A stretch of DNA of 56,965 bases, taken from Paracoccaceae bacterium. GTDB lineage: Bacteria > Pseudomonadota > Alphaproteobacteria > Rhodobacterales > Rhodobacteraceae. The stretch lies in NCBI GenBank assembly GCA_021296235.1, contig JAGWAS010000004.1, positions 34,569-91,533 of the forward strand, in the 5' to 3' direction. Positions 1 through 9,595 of this stretch are shown piece after piece. Below the pieces are notes generated by a model. That model did no database searches and was not told the DNA's origin. It saw only the letters and a program-made list of their open reading frames with translations. The first letter of the stretch is position 1. Each line of letters starts with the position of its first letter. The position numbers and the translations under genes were made by a program.

Positions 1-310
1 TGGTCAGCCTCGACAACGTTGTTGAGGTATTTCACCTGTCTGTGGTCGGTGTCGGAGGGGCATTTGCCCTCTTTCTTCAGCTCCCGAATGGCTTGGCCAT
101 GGCAGCCCGCCTTGTCGGTGTTGATCACGTCGGGCTTGTCCCAGGATTTGCAGCCGCGCGAGGCTTTGCCGAGAAACCGCTTGGCGGCTTTCGCGTTGCG
201 GATTTGGGACAGGTGGAAATCGATGGTGTTCCCTTGGCTGTCAACGGCGCGATACAGATACGCCCATTTGCCTTTGACCTTGATGTAGGTCTCATCCACG
301 CGCCACGACC
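1..310 (-). pseudogene. IS6-family transposase remnant, copy A (partial)
   Basis: This is the central part of an IS6/IS26-type DDE transposase, read on the minus strand and cut by the window edge at its C-terminal side. It aligns almost base for base with 12693-12973 of the second element (copy B). Copy A keeps a 29-base stretch around 57-86 that copy B has lost, so its frame is intact here. At base 310 the similarity to copy B stops abruptly inside the coding region, before the N-terminal part of the transposase and without an inverted repeat. Copy A is therefore a truncated remnant that cannot move by itself. Family assignment rests on the motifs RSWRVDETYIKVKG and VINTDKA, which are read from copy B. 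Confidence 0.85.
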
Positions 311-421
311 TGGACGGTTTGGCTCGGGAAAGTTCGTGCACTGAAGTTGCTTACAACTTCCATCGAGTCATCTATAGGGAGTTTATCTAGGCAAGCGATA
401 AACCTCTTACAGGCTTTCACG

Positions 422-1594
422 TTGAACCCGAGAACCAATCCATACGCTCCTGGCGCGGGCACGCCGCCACCAGAACTTGCCGGACGGGATACCATCCTCG
501 CGGAAGCCCGCACCGCTATCCAGCGCAACCGTCTCGGAAAATCCGCCAGAAGCTTTGTTTTTGTAGGGCTTAGAGGCGTTGGAAAGACGGTTTTGCTGAA
601 TGAGGTACAGACGATTGCAGAAGACGAAGGTGCGATAACGGATTTCCTCGAAGTGAGTGTCAACGAGCCGCTCTCGGTCAGCATCATCGCCACTCTTCGA
701 ACGGCGCTGCTGAAACTCGACAGGGTCAAGGGCGTCAGCGACAAGGTCAAGAAAGGCCTTCGGGTCCTGAAGAGCTATGTCGGCGCAATCAAGGTCAAGT
801 ACGAAAATGTTGAGGTCTCGATCGACATAGATGCCGAGGCAGGCATGGCCGACAGCGGAAAGCTCTCGCGTGATCTTGCCGACCTGTTCATCGCCGCTGG
901 TGATGCCGCGAAGGCCAGGGATACGGCCATAGTCATACTCATTGACGAAATTCAAAATCTCCCAAGGGATGAATTGGAAGCGCTAATCATGGCCATACAC
1001 CGGACCGATCAAAAGCAACTTCCATTGATGATCGTCGGCGCCGGCTTGCCACTTCTGATCAAGCTGACCGGGGATGCCAAATCCTATTCTGAGCGCCTCT
1101 TCGATTTTCCCGAGATAGGACCGCTTGACGATGCTGAAGCCAGCAGGGCCTTGGTCGCCCCCGCGAAGGAGGCAGGTGTCGCGTTTGACGGAGCCGCCGT
1201 AAGATACATAATCGACAGAACCAAGGGCTATCCCTATTTCCTTCAGGAATGGGGGTATCAGGCGTGGAACTGCACCAATACCACGCCGATCACTGTTCAG
1301 AATGTGGAGCAGGCCGAGCAACGTATCGTCGAGAGGCTGGACAAGAACTTCTTTCGATCCCGTTACGAACGATTGTCGGATCCTCAGAAGGCCTATCTGC
1401 TCGCGATGGCGCGGCTTGGACCTGGCCCACACAAGACAGGCGACATTGCAAACGCCATGGACAAAACATCCTCCCAATTGGCCCCGGTCCGGGATGCTCT
1501 GATCACGAACGGGATGATTTTCAGTCCAAGATATGGCTACGCTGCCTTTACCGTGCCACTCTTCGACGAATTCATGAGACGGGCGGAACAATGA
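422..1594 (+). CDS. AAA+ ATPase, possible accessory or mobile-element gene
   Basis: A P-loop ATPase of about 390 residues. It shows a Walker A motif (GLRGVGKT) near residue 50 and a Walker B motif (VILIDEIQNL) near residue 178, followed by sensor-like (MIVGAG) and winged-helix-like C-terminal sequence. There is no ATG near the N-terminus. I place the start at TTG 422, because homologues I remember begin close to the NPRTNPYAPGAG stretch. A longer reading from TTG 347 is possible. The gene starts about 110 bases after the truncated IS6 remnant, so its original promoter may have been lost. It is co-directional with cas3, but 230 bases of gene debris separate them, so I see no reason to call it a Cas protein. 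The biological role is unknown; similar ATPases are common on mobile DNA. Confidence 0.7.
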   Translation: MNPRTNPYAPGAGTPPPELAGRDTILAEARTAIQRNRLGKSARSFVFVGLRGVGKTVLLNEVQTIAEDEGAITDFLEVSVNEPLSVSIIATLRTALLKLDRVKGVSDKVKKGLRVLKSYVGAIKVKYENVEVSIDIDAEAGMADSGKLSRDLADLFIAAGDAAKARDTAIVILIDEIQNLPRDELEALIMAIHRTDQKQLPLMIVGAGLPLLIKLTGDAKSYSERLFDFPEIGPLDDAEASRALVAPAKEAGVAFDGAAVRYIIDRTKGYPYFLQEWGYQAWNCTNTTPITVQNVEQAEQRIVERLDKNFFRSRYERLSDPQKAYLLAMARLGPGPHKTGDIANAMDKTSSQLAPVRDALITNGMIFSPRYGYAAFTVPLFDEFMRRAEQ

Positions 1595-1693
1595 TCCCGC
1601 TATATTTCGACCATGCTGAATCGACGCCTGTCGCTCCAAACGCCGTCCTATTGACTTCGGGCGCAGCGGAGGTGAATAACCTCGCACTCAAAA
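1591..1693 (+). pseudogene. Cysteine desulfurase (NifS/IscS/DndA-like) remnant
   Basis: The sequence beginning at ATG 1591 reads MIPLYFDHAESTPVAPNAV and then jumps directly to LLTSGAAEVNNLALK. The first part matches the N-terminus of class V cysteine desulfurases (usually Y-[LF]-D-x-A-A-T-T-P-V). The second matches the TSGATExNNLALKG block that normally lies about 60-80 residues further on. The intervening segment and the whole C-terminal two thirds, including the PLP lysine and active-site cysteine, are absent. The ATG overlaps the stop of the upstream ATPase gene, suggesting the two were once co-transcribed. It cannot be functional. Whether it came from an iscS-type or a dndA-type gene cannot be decided from so little sequence. 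Confidence 0.6.
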
Positions 1694-1810
1694 GACATCC
1701 TTCTGTCAGAGGAGAACCAAGGCCGCATTCGCTATGCTGACCTCAAGGACAACGGCAAGGGCATCGGCTCCAGCATGGTGGAGGCTGCGAACAAGGTCTT
1801 TGTCATCTAG
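1694..1810 (+). pseudogene. Possible transposase C-terminal fragment
   Basis: A 38-codon open stretch ending in TAG at 1808-1810 reads IRYADLKDNGKGIGSSMVEAANKVFVI near its end. This resembles the conserved C-terminal block of several transposase groups (R-x-R-Y-x-x-x-[KR]-x-x-G-x-x-I-G-S-G-x-x-E-A-A-x-K). It joins the desulfurase remnant without a gap, so this 200-base interval looks like debris from successive insertions and deletions. The family is uncertain. Confidence 0.35.
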
Positions 1811-1824
1811 CAAATGAAACGCTG

Positions 1825-4098
1825 ATGCAGGACGGCAATCTAAAACACACAATCCTCTATGCTCACTCCAACGAGTCAGGCGATGTTTCGAGTTGGGAAC
1901 CGCTTCATGAGCATCTCATCAGGGTTGCCGATGCGGCCTCTATCCGCGGTGCTGCATTTGGGGCAGAACAACTTGCCGAAATAACAGGGCTATTGCACGA
2001 CTTGGGCAAGGCCAAGCCAGAATTTCAACAAAAGCTCAGAGGGAAGAAATCCCATGTGTCGCACAGCGGCGAAGGCGCCAGGTATGCGGTCAATCCTGAC
2101 CACGGTTTACGCGGATTGGGAAAACTGATCGCATATTGCATTGCTGGTCACCACGCCGGACTTGCGAACGGCAAGGGCTATTCGTCAAACGCTCAGCCGA
2201 CAACACCGCTTGATGAGCGGCTCTTGAGGTCTGAGGTCGTTCCGCTTCCAGATGGGTTGACTGTTCCAAAATTGACCGAGGACATTCCTCCAGCCTTGTC
2301 AGGCCCAGCCTCTGGCAACGGGGACCTTCATTTTCGAATGCAGTTCTTTGTCCGGATGCTTTTCTCGGCTTTGGTCGACGCGGATTTCGTTGAGACCGAG
2401 GCCTACTATGACCGGATTGAAAATCGAAAGGCCCAGCGTGGGTGGAACGGTACCCTGCAAGAACTGCAAACGAAGTTGAATGTTTACCTCACCGGGTTCG
2501 GGAATCCCTCGGGAGAGATCAACAGGACAAGAGCGCGGATTCTGTCCCATGTACGCGCCGGTGCTTCGCAATTTCCCGGGCTGTTTTCATTGACTGTGCC
2601 GACAGGAGGCGGAAAGACACTTGCTTCGCTCGCATTCGCGCTTGATCACGCGCTATGCCATGACTTGCGACGTGTAATCTACGTCGTGCCTTACACATCT
2701 ATTGTCGAACAGACGGCGGACGTTTTCCGGGTTGCCCTGAACGACGATGATGCGGTGCTGGAACATCACTCGTCGTTCGATTACGACAAAATCCAGGATC
2801 CTGGCGAAAACGAGAAAATCCGGCTGGCTGCGCAGAACTGGGACCGGCCAGTCGTGGTCACGACGGCTGTCCAGTTTTTTGAAAGCCTGTTTGCCAATCG
2901 CCCCTCGAAGTGCCGGAAACTGCACAATCTGGCGAAGTCGGTCATCATCCTTGACGATGCACAGGCGCTCCCCTTGCACCTCTTGAGACCTTCCCTGGCA
3001 GCAATCAGGGAACTTGCGCGGGGATATGGGAGCTCCCTGGTTTTGTGTACGGCAACGCAGCCAGCACTGCGGCGCGAGGATGGCTTCACTGCCGACGAAG
3101 CCTTGGAAGATGTACGCGAACTCGCTCCGGACCCAACCAGGCTTTATGAAACTATGCGCCGGGTACAGGTCCGGGATGCAGGAGATGTCGATGACAGTGA
3201 ATTGGCGGAAAAGATCGGGAACCAAGAACAGGCCCTGGTGATCGTCAACAGCCGGGCCCATGCACGTTCGCTATTTGACCTGATTCTTGAACAGCCGGGA
3301 GCGACTCACCTCACGACGAACATGACACCGGCGCATCGGCGCCACACCCTTGCGGATGTTCGCCGGCGCTTGAACAGAATGAAACCTGTCCGCCTGATTG
3401 CGACTTCGCTGATTGAAGCCGGTGTAGACGTGGACTTTCCTGTCGTCTGGCGTTGCCTCGCGGGAATCGAGTCCGTTGCCCAGGCTGCCGGCCGTTGCAA
3501 CAGGGAGGGAAGACTGGATGCCCCGGGAGAGGTCATTGTCTTCCGGCCGGAAGCCAGGAACAAACCGCCGAAGGAACTGGAAAAGCATATCGAGATTGCA
3601 TCGAATCTCATGGCAAAGTCAGAAGACCCGCTTTCACTGGAATCTGTCCGTGACTATTTCCGTCAACTCTACTGGGATCTCGACCACGGGCTGGATACAG
3701 CAAGGGTTGGAGACATACGGGGAATAATGAAAGCGGTAGGGAGGGGCGGCTCTCGCCTGGACTACCCCTTTGCTGACATAGCACATGGATATTGCATGAT
3801 TCTCGACCGGGGCAGGCCGCTGATAATTCGTGGCGGGCCTTTCGGTGTGCCATACAGCTTGCTGGAAGAGCTTCGTTTCAATCCTCACCCAGGCACAGTG
3901 GCGCGTAGGTTGCAGCAGTGGCATGTCCAGGTTCCCTTCTGGGTTTACGACAAAATGTACAATGAGGGTGCGGTGGAAACCTGGCGGGAAGAGGATTTTG
4001 GAGAGCAGTTTGTTGTGCTTGCGAACCCGGACATATATGATGAGCGAGCCGGTCTTCGCTGGGATGGTTTTTCGGATATAGGTTATCAGGAGTATTGA
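1825..4098 (+). CDS. cas3: CRISPR-associated helicase/nuclease Cas3, type I-C
   Basis: Cas3 is recruited by target-bound Cascade and degrades the DNA through HD-nuclease and SF2-helicase activities. The 757 residues are normal for an I-C Cas3 with both domains. HD domain: H58-D59 in GLLHDLGKAKPEF, HVSHSGEG (H77/H80) and AGHHAGLANG (H109/H110). Helicase: Walker A PTGGGKT at about 259-265, the Walker B/DExx box present as LDDAQ at 376-380, then CTATQP, and the C-terminal helicase block QAAGRCNREG. The usual form of the box in I-C Cas3 is DEAQ, so D replaces E here, a conservative change of unknown effect. This is the first gene of the cas operon. Its stop overlaps the possible TTG start of cas5c. 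No strong ribosome-binding site is visible before the ATG. Confidence 0.95.
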   Translation: MQDGNLKHTILYAHSNESGDVSSWEPLHEHLIRVADAASIRGAAFGAEQLAEITGLLHDLGKAKPEFQQKLRGKKSHVSHSGEGARYAVNPDHGLRGLGKLIAYCIAGHHAGLANGKGYSSNAQPTTPLDERLLRSEVVPLPDGLTVPKLTEDIPPALSGPASGNGDLHFRMQFFVRMLFSALVDADFVETEAYYDRIENRKAQRGWNGTLQELQTKLNVYLTGFGNPSGEINRTRARILSHVRAGASQFPGLFSLTVPTGGGKTLASLAFALDHALCHDLRRVIYVVPYTSIVEQTADVFRVALNDDDAVLEHHSSFDYDKIQDPGENEKIRLAAQNWDRPVVVTTAVQFFESLFANRPSKCRKLHNLAKSVIILDDAQALPLHLLRPSLAAIRELARGYGSSLVLCTATQPALRREDGFTADEALEDVRELAPDPTRLYETMRRVQVRDAGDVDDSELAEKIGNQEQALVIVNSRAHARSLFDLILEQPGATHLTTNMTPAHRRHTLADVRRRLNRMKPVRLIATSLIEAGVDVDFPVVWRCLAGIESVAQAAGRCNREGRLDAPGEVIVFRPEARNKPPKELEKHIEIASNLMAKSEDPLSLESVRDYFRQLYWDLDHGLDTARVGDIRGIMKAVGRGGSRLDYPFADIAHGYCMILDRGRPLIIRGGPFGVPYSLLEELRFNPHPGTVARRLQQWHVQVPFWVYDKMYNEGAVETWREEDFGEQFVVLANPDIYDERAGLRWDGFSDIGYQEY

Positions 4099-4106
4099 GT
4101 AGGACC

Positions 4107-4775
4107 ATGAGTTACGGCGTCAAGCTGCATGTCTGGGGGGACCACGCCTGTTTTACCCGTCCGGAAATGAAGGTTGAACGGGTTTCCTATGATGTGATCA
4201 CACCGTCTGCGGCACGGGGCATCCTTGAAGCGGTTCACTGGAAGCCGGCAATCCGGTGGAAGATCGACCGTATTCATGTCCTCAAGCCTTTCAGATTTCA
4301 GAATATACGGCGAAACGAGGTCGCCTCGAAGATACCCGCTGCCAAGGTGAAAACTGCGATGAAGGCTGGTGACCTCGGCAATTTGCATCTTGTCGTGGAC
4401 GAAGACCGGCAGCAGCGCGCAATGCTTGCTCTCTGCAACGTTTCGTATGGAATCGAGGCGCATTTCGAAATGACATCCCGGGCTGGACCGGATGACTCGC
4501 CGGGAAAACACCTTGAGATATTCCGAAGGCGTGCGAAAGACGGCCAGTGCTTCCACAGGCCCTGCCTGGGTGTGCGCGAATTTCCTGCTTGGTTTGAACT
4601 CTGCAACGAATTCCCACCAACGTCCCTGACCAAGGAAGAACTCGACCGCGATCTCGGCTGGATGCTCTATGACCTCGATTACGATAACGAAAGGGAAGCC
4701 CAGTTCTTCCGCGCACAGATGCGTGGAGGGATAATAGATGTGGCCGAAGCGCGCCGGGGCGGCCTGTCGCAATGA
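4107..4775 (+). CDS. cas5c: Cas5c (Cas5d), crRNA-processing subunit of type I-C Cascade
   Basis: In type I-C systems Cas5c replaces Cas6: it cleaves the pre-crRNA at the base of the repeat hairpin and stays bound to the 5' handle. The protein (222 residues from ATG 4107) begins MSYGVKLHVWGDHACFTRPE and continues VSYDVITPSAARGILEAVHW, the hallmark N-terminal half of Cas5d proteins. An alternative TTG start at 4095, overlapping the cas3 stop, would add four residues. I prefer ATG 4107 because AGGA lies five bases upstream and family members start at MSYG. The stop overlaps the cas8c start as ATGA, so translation is probably coupled. I did not try to assign the catalytic Tyr/Lys/His residues. 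Confidence 0.93.
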   Translation: MSYGVKLHVWGDHACFTRPEMKVERVSYDVITPSAARGILEAVHWKPAIRWKIDRIHVLKPFRFQNIRRNEVASKIPAAKVKTAMKAGDLGNLHLVVDEDRQQRAMLALCNVSYGIEAHFEMTSRAGPDDSPGKHLEIFRRRAKDGQCFHRPCLGVREFPAWFELCNEFPPTSLTKEELDRDLGWMLYDLDYDNEREAQFFRAQMRGGIIDVAEARRGGLSQ

Positions 4776-6559
4776 CGATACTGACAGCCCTTGCAACTTT
4801 GTATGACCGGATGGCGGAGGCTGGCGAAGCCCCGATGGCTGGCTATTCGGTTGAAAAGATAGGAGGCGAGGTTGTCCTGGATCTCGACGGGCATGTCGTC
4901 GAGATTAACTCCACAATTGCCACCCAAGGCAATCGACTAGTCAGAAAGCTCTTGCATGTCCCGGCTGCAGTCAAGCGTGCTTCGAACATAAAGTCCAATC
5001 TCCTATGGGATAAGACAGCCTATGCCCTTGGCGTGATTCCGCTCGAGAGTGACTCGGGGGATGTTGTGCCAGGGCAGGGCAAACGAACGCAACGCGAGCA
5101 CCAGGAATTTGTGGCGCTTCACAAGAAGCGACTGGAAGGAACCACAGACGATGGACTGGCGGCGGTCCGGAATTTTCTGGACAACTGGCAACCGGATGAA
5201 TTTGACAAACGCGGATTCCCTTCGGCAGTGTTGGGCGAAAATGTTGTCTTCAGGCTGGATGGAGACACGGAACCTGGAGGCCGATGGCGATATGTTCATC
5301 AAAGACCGGCCGTCCAGGAGTTGCTCAAGAAGGAGGCAGGTCAAAAGGAAAAGCTGTGCCTTGTTACAGGAAAATATGCGCCGGCAAGCCGGCTTCATCC
5401 GCAGGTCAAGGGCGTTGCCGGTGCTCAAAGTTCCGGCGCATCACTCGTGTCGTTCAATGAGAAAGCCTATGAATCACACGGGATGTCGCAGGGCGACAAC
5501 GCACCTGTATCCGAAAGTGCCGCCTTCGCTTATGGCACGGCGCTGAATGTGCTTCTTGCGAAGGATTTCGGCCGCAGTGTGCGCATCGGCGAAAGCACCG
5601 CCGTGTTCTGGGCCGAGACTCCTGGCCGAAAGGATGCCGTTTCAATCGAGGATATGATCTCGAAGACGCTCAACCCTCCCGAAGGCGACGATGACGCATT
5701 GAATACCTTGCGTTCGGCGCTTCAAAACGTTGCCAGCGGCCGCTCTGCGGAAATGACCGAGTTTGATCCGTTGACACGGATCTACATCCTCGGTCTTGCG
5801 CCCAATGCTGCGAGGCTGTCGGTCCGTTTCTGGTATCCGGGTCATTTCCGGGACTTCGCACAGAATGTCACCCGGTTCTGGGAGGATCTTTCATTTGACC
5901 CTTCACCATGGAAGGCACCCCCTGCGGCATGGTCATTGCTCTACGAATTGGCACCCCAGAGAGACACAAAGAACATTTCGCCTCTGCTTGGTGGCGAACT
6001 GATGCGCGCGATCCTGACGGGATCGCGATATCCTGGCACGTTGCTCTCGTCAGTCATAGCGCGCATTCGCGCTGACGGTGACATCAATGGCAGACGAGCA
6101 GCCATCTGCAAGGCATTCATTTCGAGAAATGCATTAAAGGAGAAATTGCCAATGAGTCTCGATCGCGAGAATCTCAATCCGGCCTATCGGTTGGGCCGCC
6201 TGTTTGCCGTGCTTGAACGTATACAACAGTTAGCACTTTCCAGCCTCAACGCGACAATAAGGGATCGCTATTTTGCATCGGCATCGGCAACACCGGCGCG
6301 TGTATTTCCGGTTCTGGTCAGAAACTCGACGCACCACTTGGCATTGTTACGCAAGGGTGACACGGTTGGACTGGCTAGTTGGCTGGATCGCGAGATGGGC
6401 ACAATCTGGTCTGGCATCGGGGCAGAACTTCCACGCTCGCTCAATCTCGAGGATCAGGGGCGTTTCGTTGCTGGTTACTATCATCAACGCTGGGCGAAAT
6501 CCCCGGATAATAACGAACACATGAAGCAGAATTCAGATTCCAACGAGGAGACCTTGTAA
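4772..6559 (+). CDS. cas8c: Cas8c (Csd1), large subunit of type I-C Cascade
   Basis: Cas8c recognises the PAM and helps load Cas3. In I-C systems the cas8c gene also yields a small-subunit protein (Cas11c) from an internal start. The product is 595 residues, the normal length. It begins [21 protein letters not shown], with typical Csd1 sequence such as [29 protein letters not shown], and [12 protein letters not shown] near residue 275. A candidate internal start for Cas11c is the ATG at 6151 ([19 protein letters not shown]), which follows the strong Shine-Dalgarno-like AAAGGAG at 6136. This would give a product of about 135 residues, the expected Cas11c size. Its stop overlaps the cas7c start (TAATG). 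Confidence 0.95.
   Translation: MTILTALATLYDRMAEAGEAPMAGYSVEKIGGEVVLDLDGHVVEINSTIATQGNRLVRKLLHVPAAVKRASNIKSNLLWDKTAYALGVIPLESDSGDVVPGQGKRTQREHQEFVALHKKRLEGTTDDGLAAVRNFLDNWQPDEFDKRGFPSAVLGENVVFRLDGDTEPGGRWRYVHQRPAVQELLKKEAGQKEKLCLVTGKYAPASRLHPQVKGVAGAQSSGASLVSFNEKAYESHGMSQGDNAPVSESAAFAYGTALNVLLAKDFGRSVRIGESTAVFWAETPGRKDAVSIEDMISKTLNPPEGDDDALNTLRSALQNVASGRSAEMTEFDPLTRIYILGLAPNAARLSVRFWYPGHFRDFAQNVTRFWEDLSFDPSPWKAPPAAWSLLYELAPQRDTKNISPLLGGELMRAILTGSRYPGTLLSSVIARIRADGDINGRRAAICKAFISRNALKEKLPMSLDRENLNPAYRLGRLFAVLERIQQLALSSLNATIRDRYFASASATPARVFPVLVRNSTHHLALLRKGDTVGLASWLDREMGTIWSGIGAELPRSLNLEDQGRFVAGYYHQRWAKSPDNNEHMKQNSDSNEETL
6151..6559 (+). CDS. Candidate internally initiated small subunit Cas11c (inside cas8c)
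   Basis: In characterised type I-C systems a small subunit, Cas11c, is translated from an internal start within cas8c in the same frame. Here an in-frame ATG at 6151 follows AAAGGAG, about ten bases upstream, much better than most ribosome-binding sites in this operon. The resulting protein would begin [20 protein letters not shown] and run about 135 residues to the cas8c stop, mostly helical. The in-frame ATG and the ribosome-binding site are seen directly. That it is used is inference from the family. Confidence 0.6.
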
Positions 6560-7461
6560 TGTCCGTTCTTCAAAACCGCTATGATTTCGTTTTCTTTTTT
6601 GACGTTGAGAACGGCAATCCAAACGGCGATCCTGATGCCGGAAATCTGCCGCGCATGGATCCGGAAACCAACAAGGGGCTTGTTTCAGATGTCTGCCTGA
6701 AACGGAAAATCCGGAACTATGTTTCCACGGCTCGGGAAGGTCAGAGCGGCTTCGAGATCTACATGGTTGAACGAGCGGTCTTGAACCGCCAACATGCGCG
6801 CGCCTACGAGGCAAATTCGATCAAGCACGAACCCAAGAAACTACCAAAAAGGAAGGAAGATGCCAGGGCATTGACAGACTGGATGTGCCGGAATTTCTTC
6901 GACATTCGGACGTTTGGGGCAGTCATGACCACAGAGTGGAATTGCGGGCAGGTCAGGGGACCTGTCCAGCTATCATTCGCGCGGTCGGAAGAACCGATCA
7001 TGCCCCTTGAGATTTCGATAACTCGCTCCTCCGTCACCAACGAAAGGGATGCCGACAAGGAGAGAACGATGGGCCGAAAGCACATTGTTCCATACGGTCT
7101 CTACCGGATCCATGGTTTCATTAACGCCAAACTTGCCGAAGGCACGGGCTTTAGTGAATCGGACCTGTCGCTGCTTTGGGAAGCGTTCCGAGACATGTTC
7201 GACTTCGACCGCTCAGCTTCCCGTGGCATGATTGCGCCGCGGCGCCTGATCGCTTTCCGGCACGAAAGCCCTTTGGGGAGGGCCCAGGCCCACAGCCTTT
7301 TTGAACGGGTAACAGTGCAGCGATGTTTCAATGGAGAGGCTGCGCCGGTCGGTGACCCCAGGACCCACAACTGGCCGCCAGCGCGTGCATTCAAAGATTA
7401 TCGTATCAATCTGGACAACTCGGGACTTCCTGAGGGGATCAGCATTGTCGAGCCATTCTGA
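6559..7461 (+). CDS. cas7c: Cas7c (Csd2), backbone subunit of type I-C Cascade
   Basis: Cas7 forms the helical filament along the crRNA spacer. The 300-residue product opens with [20 protein letters not shown], continues [16 protein letters not shown], and later has [19 protein letters not shown] and [20 protein letters not shown]. All of these are diagnostic of the Csd2/Cas7 family of I-C systems, and the length is standard. The start ATG overlaps the cas8c stop. The downstream cas4 gene appears to begin within the last 17 bases of this gene. Confidence 0.95.
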   Translation: MSVLQNRYDFVFFFDVENGNPNGDPDAGNLPRMDPETNKGLVSDVCLKRKIRNYVSTAREGQSGFEIYMVERAVLNRQHARAYEANSIKHEPKKLPKRKEDARALTDWMCRNFFDIRTFGAVMTTEWNCGQVRGPVQLSFARSEEPIMPLEISITRSSVTNERDADKERTMGRKHIVPYGLYRIHGFINAKLAEGTGFSESDLSLLWEAFRDMFDFDRSASRGMIAPRRLIAFRHESPLGRAQAHSLFERVTVQRCFNGEAAPVGDPRTHNWPPARAFKDYRINLDNSGLPEGISIVEPF

Positions 7462-8086
7462 TGGAAGCCTGCCAATTTCTGCACTTCAGCACTGGCTGTA
7501 TTGTCCACGCCAGTGTGCCCTGATTCATGTCGAACGTCTATGGGTTGAAAACAGGCTGACGGCTGAAGGGAGGGCACTGCACAACCGCGTCGACACGGGC
7601 GGACACGAAAGCAGGAAAGGAGTGAAAACACTTCGTTCGGTCGAATTGGCCTCAGAGCAGTATTGTCTCCATGGGGTGGCTGATGTGGTGCAACTGCGCG
7701 GAATGCCTCCAGAGCCTTACCCTGTCGAATACAAACGCGGCCGGGCCAAGGACCATCGTGCGGACGATGTACAGCTCTGTGCCCAGGCAATTTGCCTGGA
7801 AGAAATGTTCTCAGTCCGAATACCTGAAGGTGCGATCTACTACGGCAAGAGTAGAAGGCAGAAACGGGTAGCTTTCGACTTGTCGCTTCGAACCTTGACC
7901 CTTGGCATCATTGAGCAAGCATCTGCTGCGATCAACGAAGCACGTGTGCCGACACCACAGTACGAAGAGCGCAAGTGTGGAGCGTGTTCATTGATCTCGT
8001 TGTGCAAACCCAAACGGATGGAGTCGCCACCAAGAGTCGCCGCATGGTTGGCTAGGGCGGCAGCGAGTAAAGCCGTTCCGGAATGA
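7445..8086 (+). CDS. cas4: Cas4, spacer-acquisition exonuclease
   Basis: Cas4 is a RecB-family nuclease with an iron-sulfur cluster that trims prespacers and enforces PAM choice during adaptation, acting with Cas1-Cas2. The protein (213 residues) carries [20 protein letters not shown], the RecB core VEYKRGRAK around residue 90, and the C-terminal cysteine group [12 protein letters not shown]. The four cluster cysteines are thus present. There is no ATG near the expected N-terminus. I choose TTG 7445 because GAGGGG lies seven bases upstream and the resulting N-terminus ([17 protein letters not shown]) fits family length. This start lies inside the end of cas7c. The stop overlaps the cas1 ATG. 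Confidence 0.92.
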   Translation: MSSHSDGSLPISALQHWLYCPRQCALIHVERLWVENRLTAEGRALHNRVDTGGHESRKGVKTLRSVELASEQYCLHGVADVVQLRGMPPEPYPVEYKRGRAKDHRADDVQLCAQAICLEEMFSVRIPEGAIYYGKSRRQKRVAFDLSLRTLTLGIIEQASAAINEARVPTPQYEERKCGACSLISLCKPKRMESPPRVAAWLARAAASKAVPE

Positions 8087-9123
8087 AGAAACTTCAGAAC
8101 ACCCTCTATGTGACATCGGAAGGCGCATGGCTGCGCAAAGACGGAAAGAATGTCGTGGTCGAAGTCGGGGGTGCGGAACGCGGCCGCGTTCCCATTCATC
8201 TTCTTGGCCAAATTGTCTGTTTTGGACAGGTGGCAATATCGCCACCCCTTATGTCGTTATGTGCGGAAAGCAATGTCAGTATCGCATTTCTGTCGGTTTA
8301 TGGTCGGTTTCTTGCGCGCGTAGAAGGACCTCAATCAGGCAACGTGATCTTGCGACGCGCACAGCATGTCCGCACTTCATCGCCTGTTGAATCGCTGGTG
8401 GTTGCGCGCGCTGCTGTACTTGCAAAGACGGCGAACCAAAGAGGGGTCATTCGCCGGCACCTGCGCGACTACGGTTCACAGTTGTCGTCAACCGCCATTC
8501 AGAACATTGACCGTGCGCAGAGAGACTTGTCGCAAAGCATGCGGCAAATTCAATCAGTTCCGGACATAGACACGTTGCGTGGCCAGGAAGGCGACGCCGC
8601 CAGAACTTATTATGCTGTCTTCGATCATTTGATCAGGAACAAGGACCCGATATTCAGGTTTTCCAAGCGAATTCGCCGACCGCCTCGGGATGCCATAAAC
8701 GCGATTCTGTCCTTTCTTTACGTACTCCTGGCTCAGGACTGCCGTGCTGCATGTGAAACGTCCGGTCTGGATCCACAAATGGGGTTTCTTCATAGCGACC
8801 GTCCTGGCCGCATGAGTCTTGCCTTGGATCTTATGGAGGAGTTCCGGGCGCCAATTGCCGACAGGGTTTGTCTCAGCCTCGTTAATCGGCGTCAATTGAG
8901 TTCACGTGATTTTCGCAAGGAAGACACCGGCGCCGTGTTTCTCACTGAAGATGGTCGAACGACTGTCTTGAAAGCTTGGCAGGAACGCAAGCGGACAACT
9001 CTACGGCATGCATTCCTTGATGAAACGGTTCCGTTGGGATTGATGCCGCAGATCCAGGCTCAATTGCTTGCTCGCCACCTGCGCGGAGACCTTGACGGCT
9101 ATCCGGCATATTTCTGGAGGTAG
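8083..9123 (+). CDS. cas1: Cas1 integrase
   Basis: Cas1, in complex with Cas2, inserts new spacers at the leader end of the array. The product is 346 residues, standard for I-C Cas1. The three metal-binding acidic/histidine positions can be placed at E169 (RGQEGDAAR), H237 (FLHSDRPGR) and D249 or E252 (LALDLMEEF), so the active site looks intact. The N-terminus [20 protein letters not shown] is typical. The ATG overlaps the cas4 stop (ATGA), and the TAG stop is followed one base later by cas2. Confidence 0.95.
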   Translation: MKKLQNTLYVTSEGAWLRKDGKNVVVEVGGAERGRVPIHLLGQIVCFGQVAISPPLMSLCAESNVSIAFLSVYGRFLARVEGPQSGNVILRRAQHVRTSSPVESLVVARAAVLAKTANQRGVIRRHLRDYGSQLSSTAIQNIDRAQRDLSQSMRQIQSVPDIDTLRGQEGDAARTYYAVFDHLIRNKDPIFRFSKRIRRPPRDAINAILSFLYVLLAQDCRAACETSGLDPQMGFLHSDRPGRMSLALDLMEEFRAPIADRVCLSLVNRRQLSSRDFRKEDTGAVFLTEDGRTTVLKAWQERKRTTLRHAFLDETVPLGLMPQIQAQLLARHLRGDLDGYPAYFWR

Positions 9124-9124
9124 G

Positions 9125-9415
9125 ATGCTGGTACTGGTTACCTATGATGTAAGTACTGATACGAATGCGGGACGCAGGCGGCTTCGCCAAGTAGCCAAAG
9201 CATGTAGGGATTTCGGTCAGCGAGTGCAGTATTCTGTATTTGAATGTGAAATCAGCCCGGCCCAGTGGACTGAATTGCGCGCCAGACTCGTGGCAATAGT
9301 CGACAAGGACAAGGACAGCCTAAGGTTCTATCTGTTGGGATCAAACTGGGGCCGCCGGGTTGAGCATGTCGGAGCAAAGCCCGCTATAGATTTTGCTGGG
9401 CCCTTGATCTTTTGA
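9125..9415 (+). CDS. cas2: Cas2, structural partner of Cas1
   Basis: Cas2 forms the dimer that bridges two Cas1 dimers in the adaptation complex. The 96-residue protein begins [20 protein letters not shown] and contains [15 protein letters not shown], both signature Cas2 sequence. The ferredoxin-like fold is predicted from these. The start ATG is one base after the cas1 TAG, so the seven cas genes form one tightly packed operon. It is the last cas gene, and the CRISPR leader follows. Confidence 0.95.
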   Translation: MLVLVTYDVSTDTNAGRRRLRQVAKACRDFGQRVQYSVFECEISPAQWTELRARLVAIVDKDKDSLRFYLLGSNWGRRVEHVGAKPAIDFAGPLIF

Positions 9416-9595
9416 ATTTGCGAACCAGAAGTGGACATGCGTAACGTGGAGGGTTCGCATGTCTTTCATCACATTGATATGTAAGGAGTGATTCGGATTA
9501 TTTGCGTGGCCAAACTCTGTAGTCGACATTTCAGGATATGGTTCGCAAAACAATAGGAATTTGCACAATAGAATTCATACGTTATCACCTATACC
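9416..9595 (+). promoter_or_regulatory. CRISPR leader
   Basis: A 180-base, relatively AT-rich non-coding stretch between cas2 and the first repeat. Two things place the leader on this side: it lies next to cas1-cas2, and the only substituted repeats (12209 and 12339) are at the opposite end of the array. It should hold the array promoter and the integration anchor. I could not identify convincing -35/-10 boxes. Confidence 0.75.
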
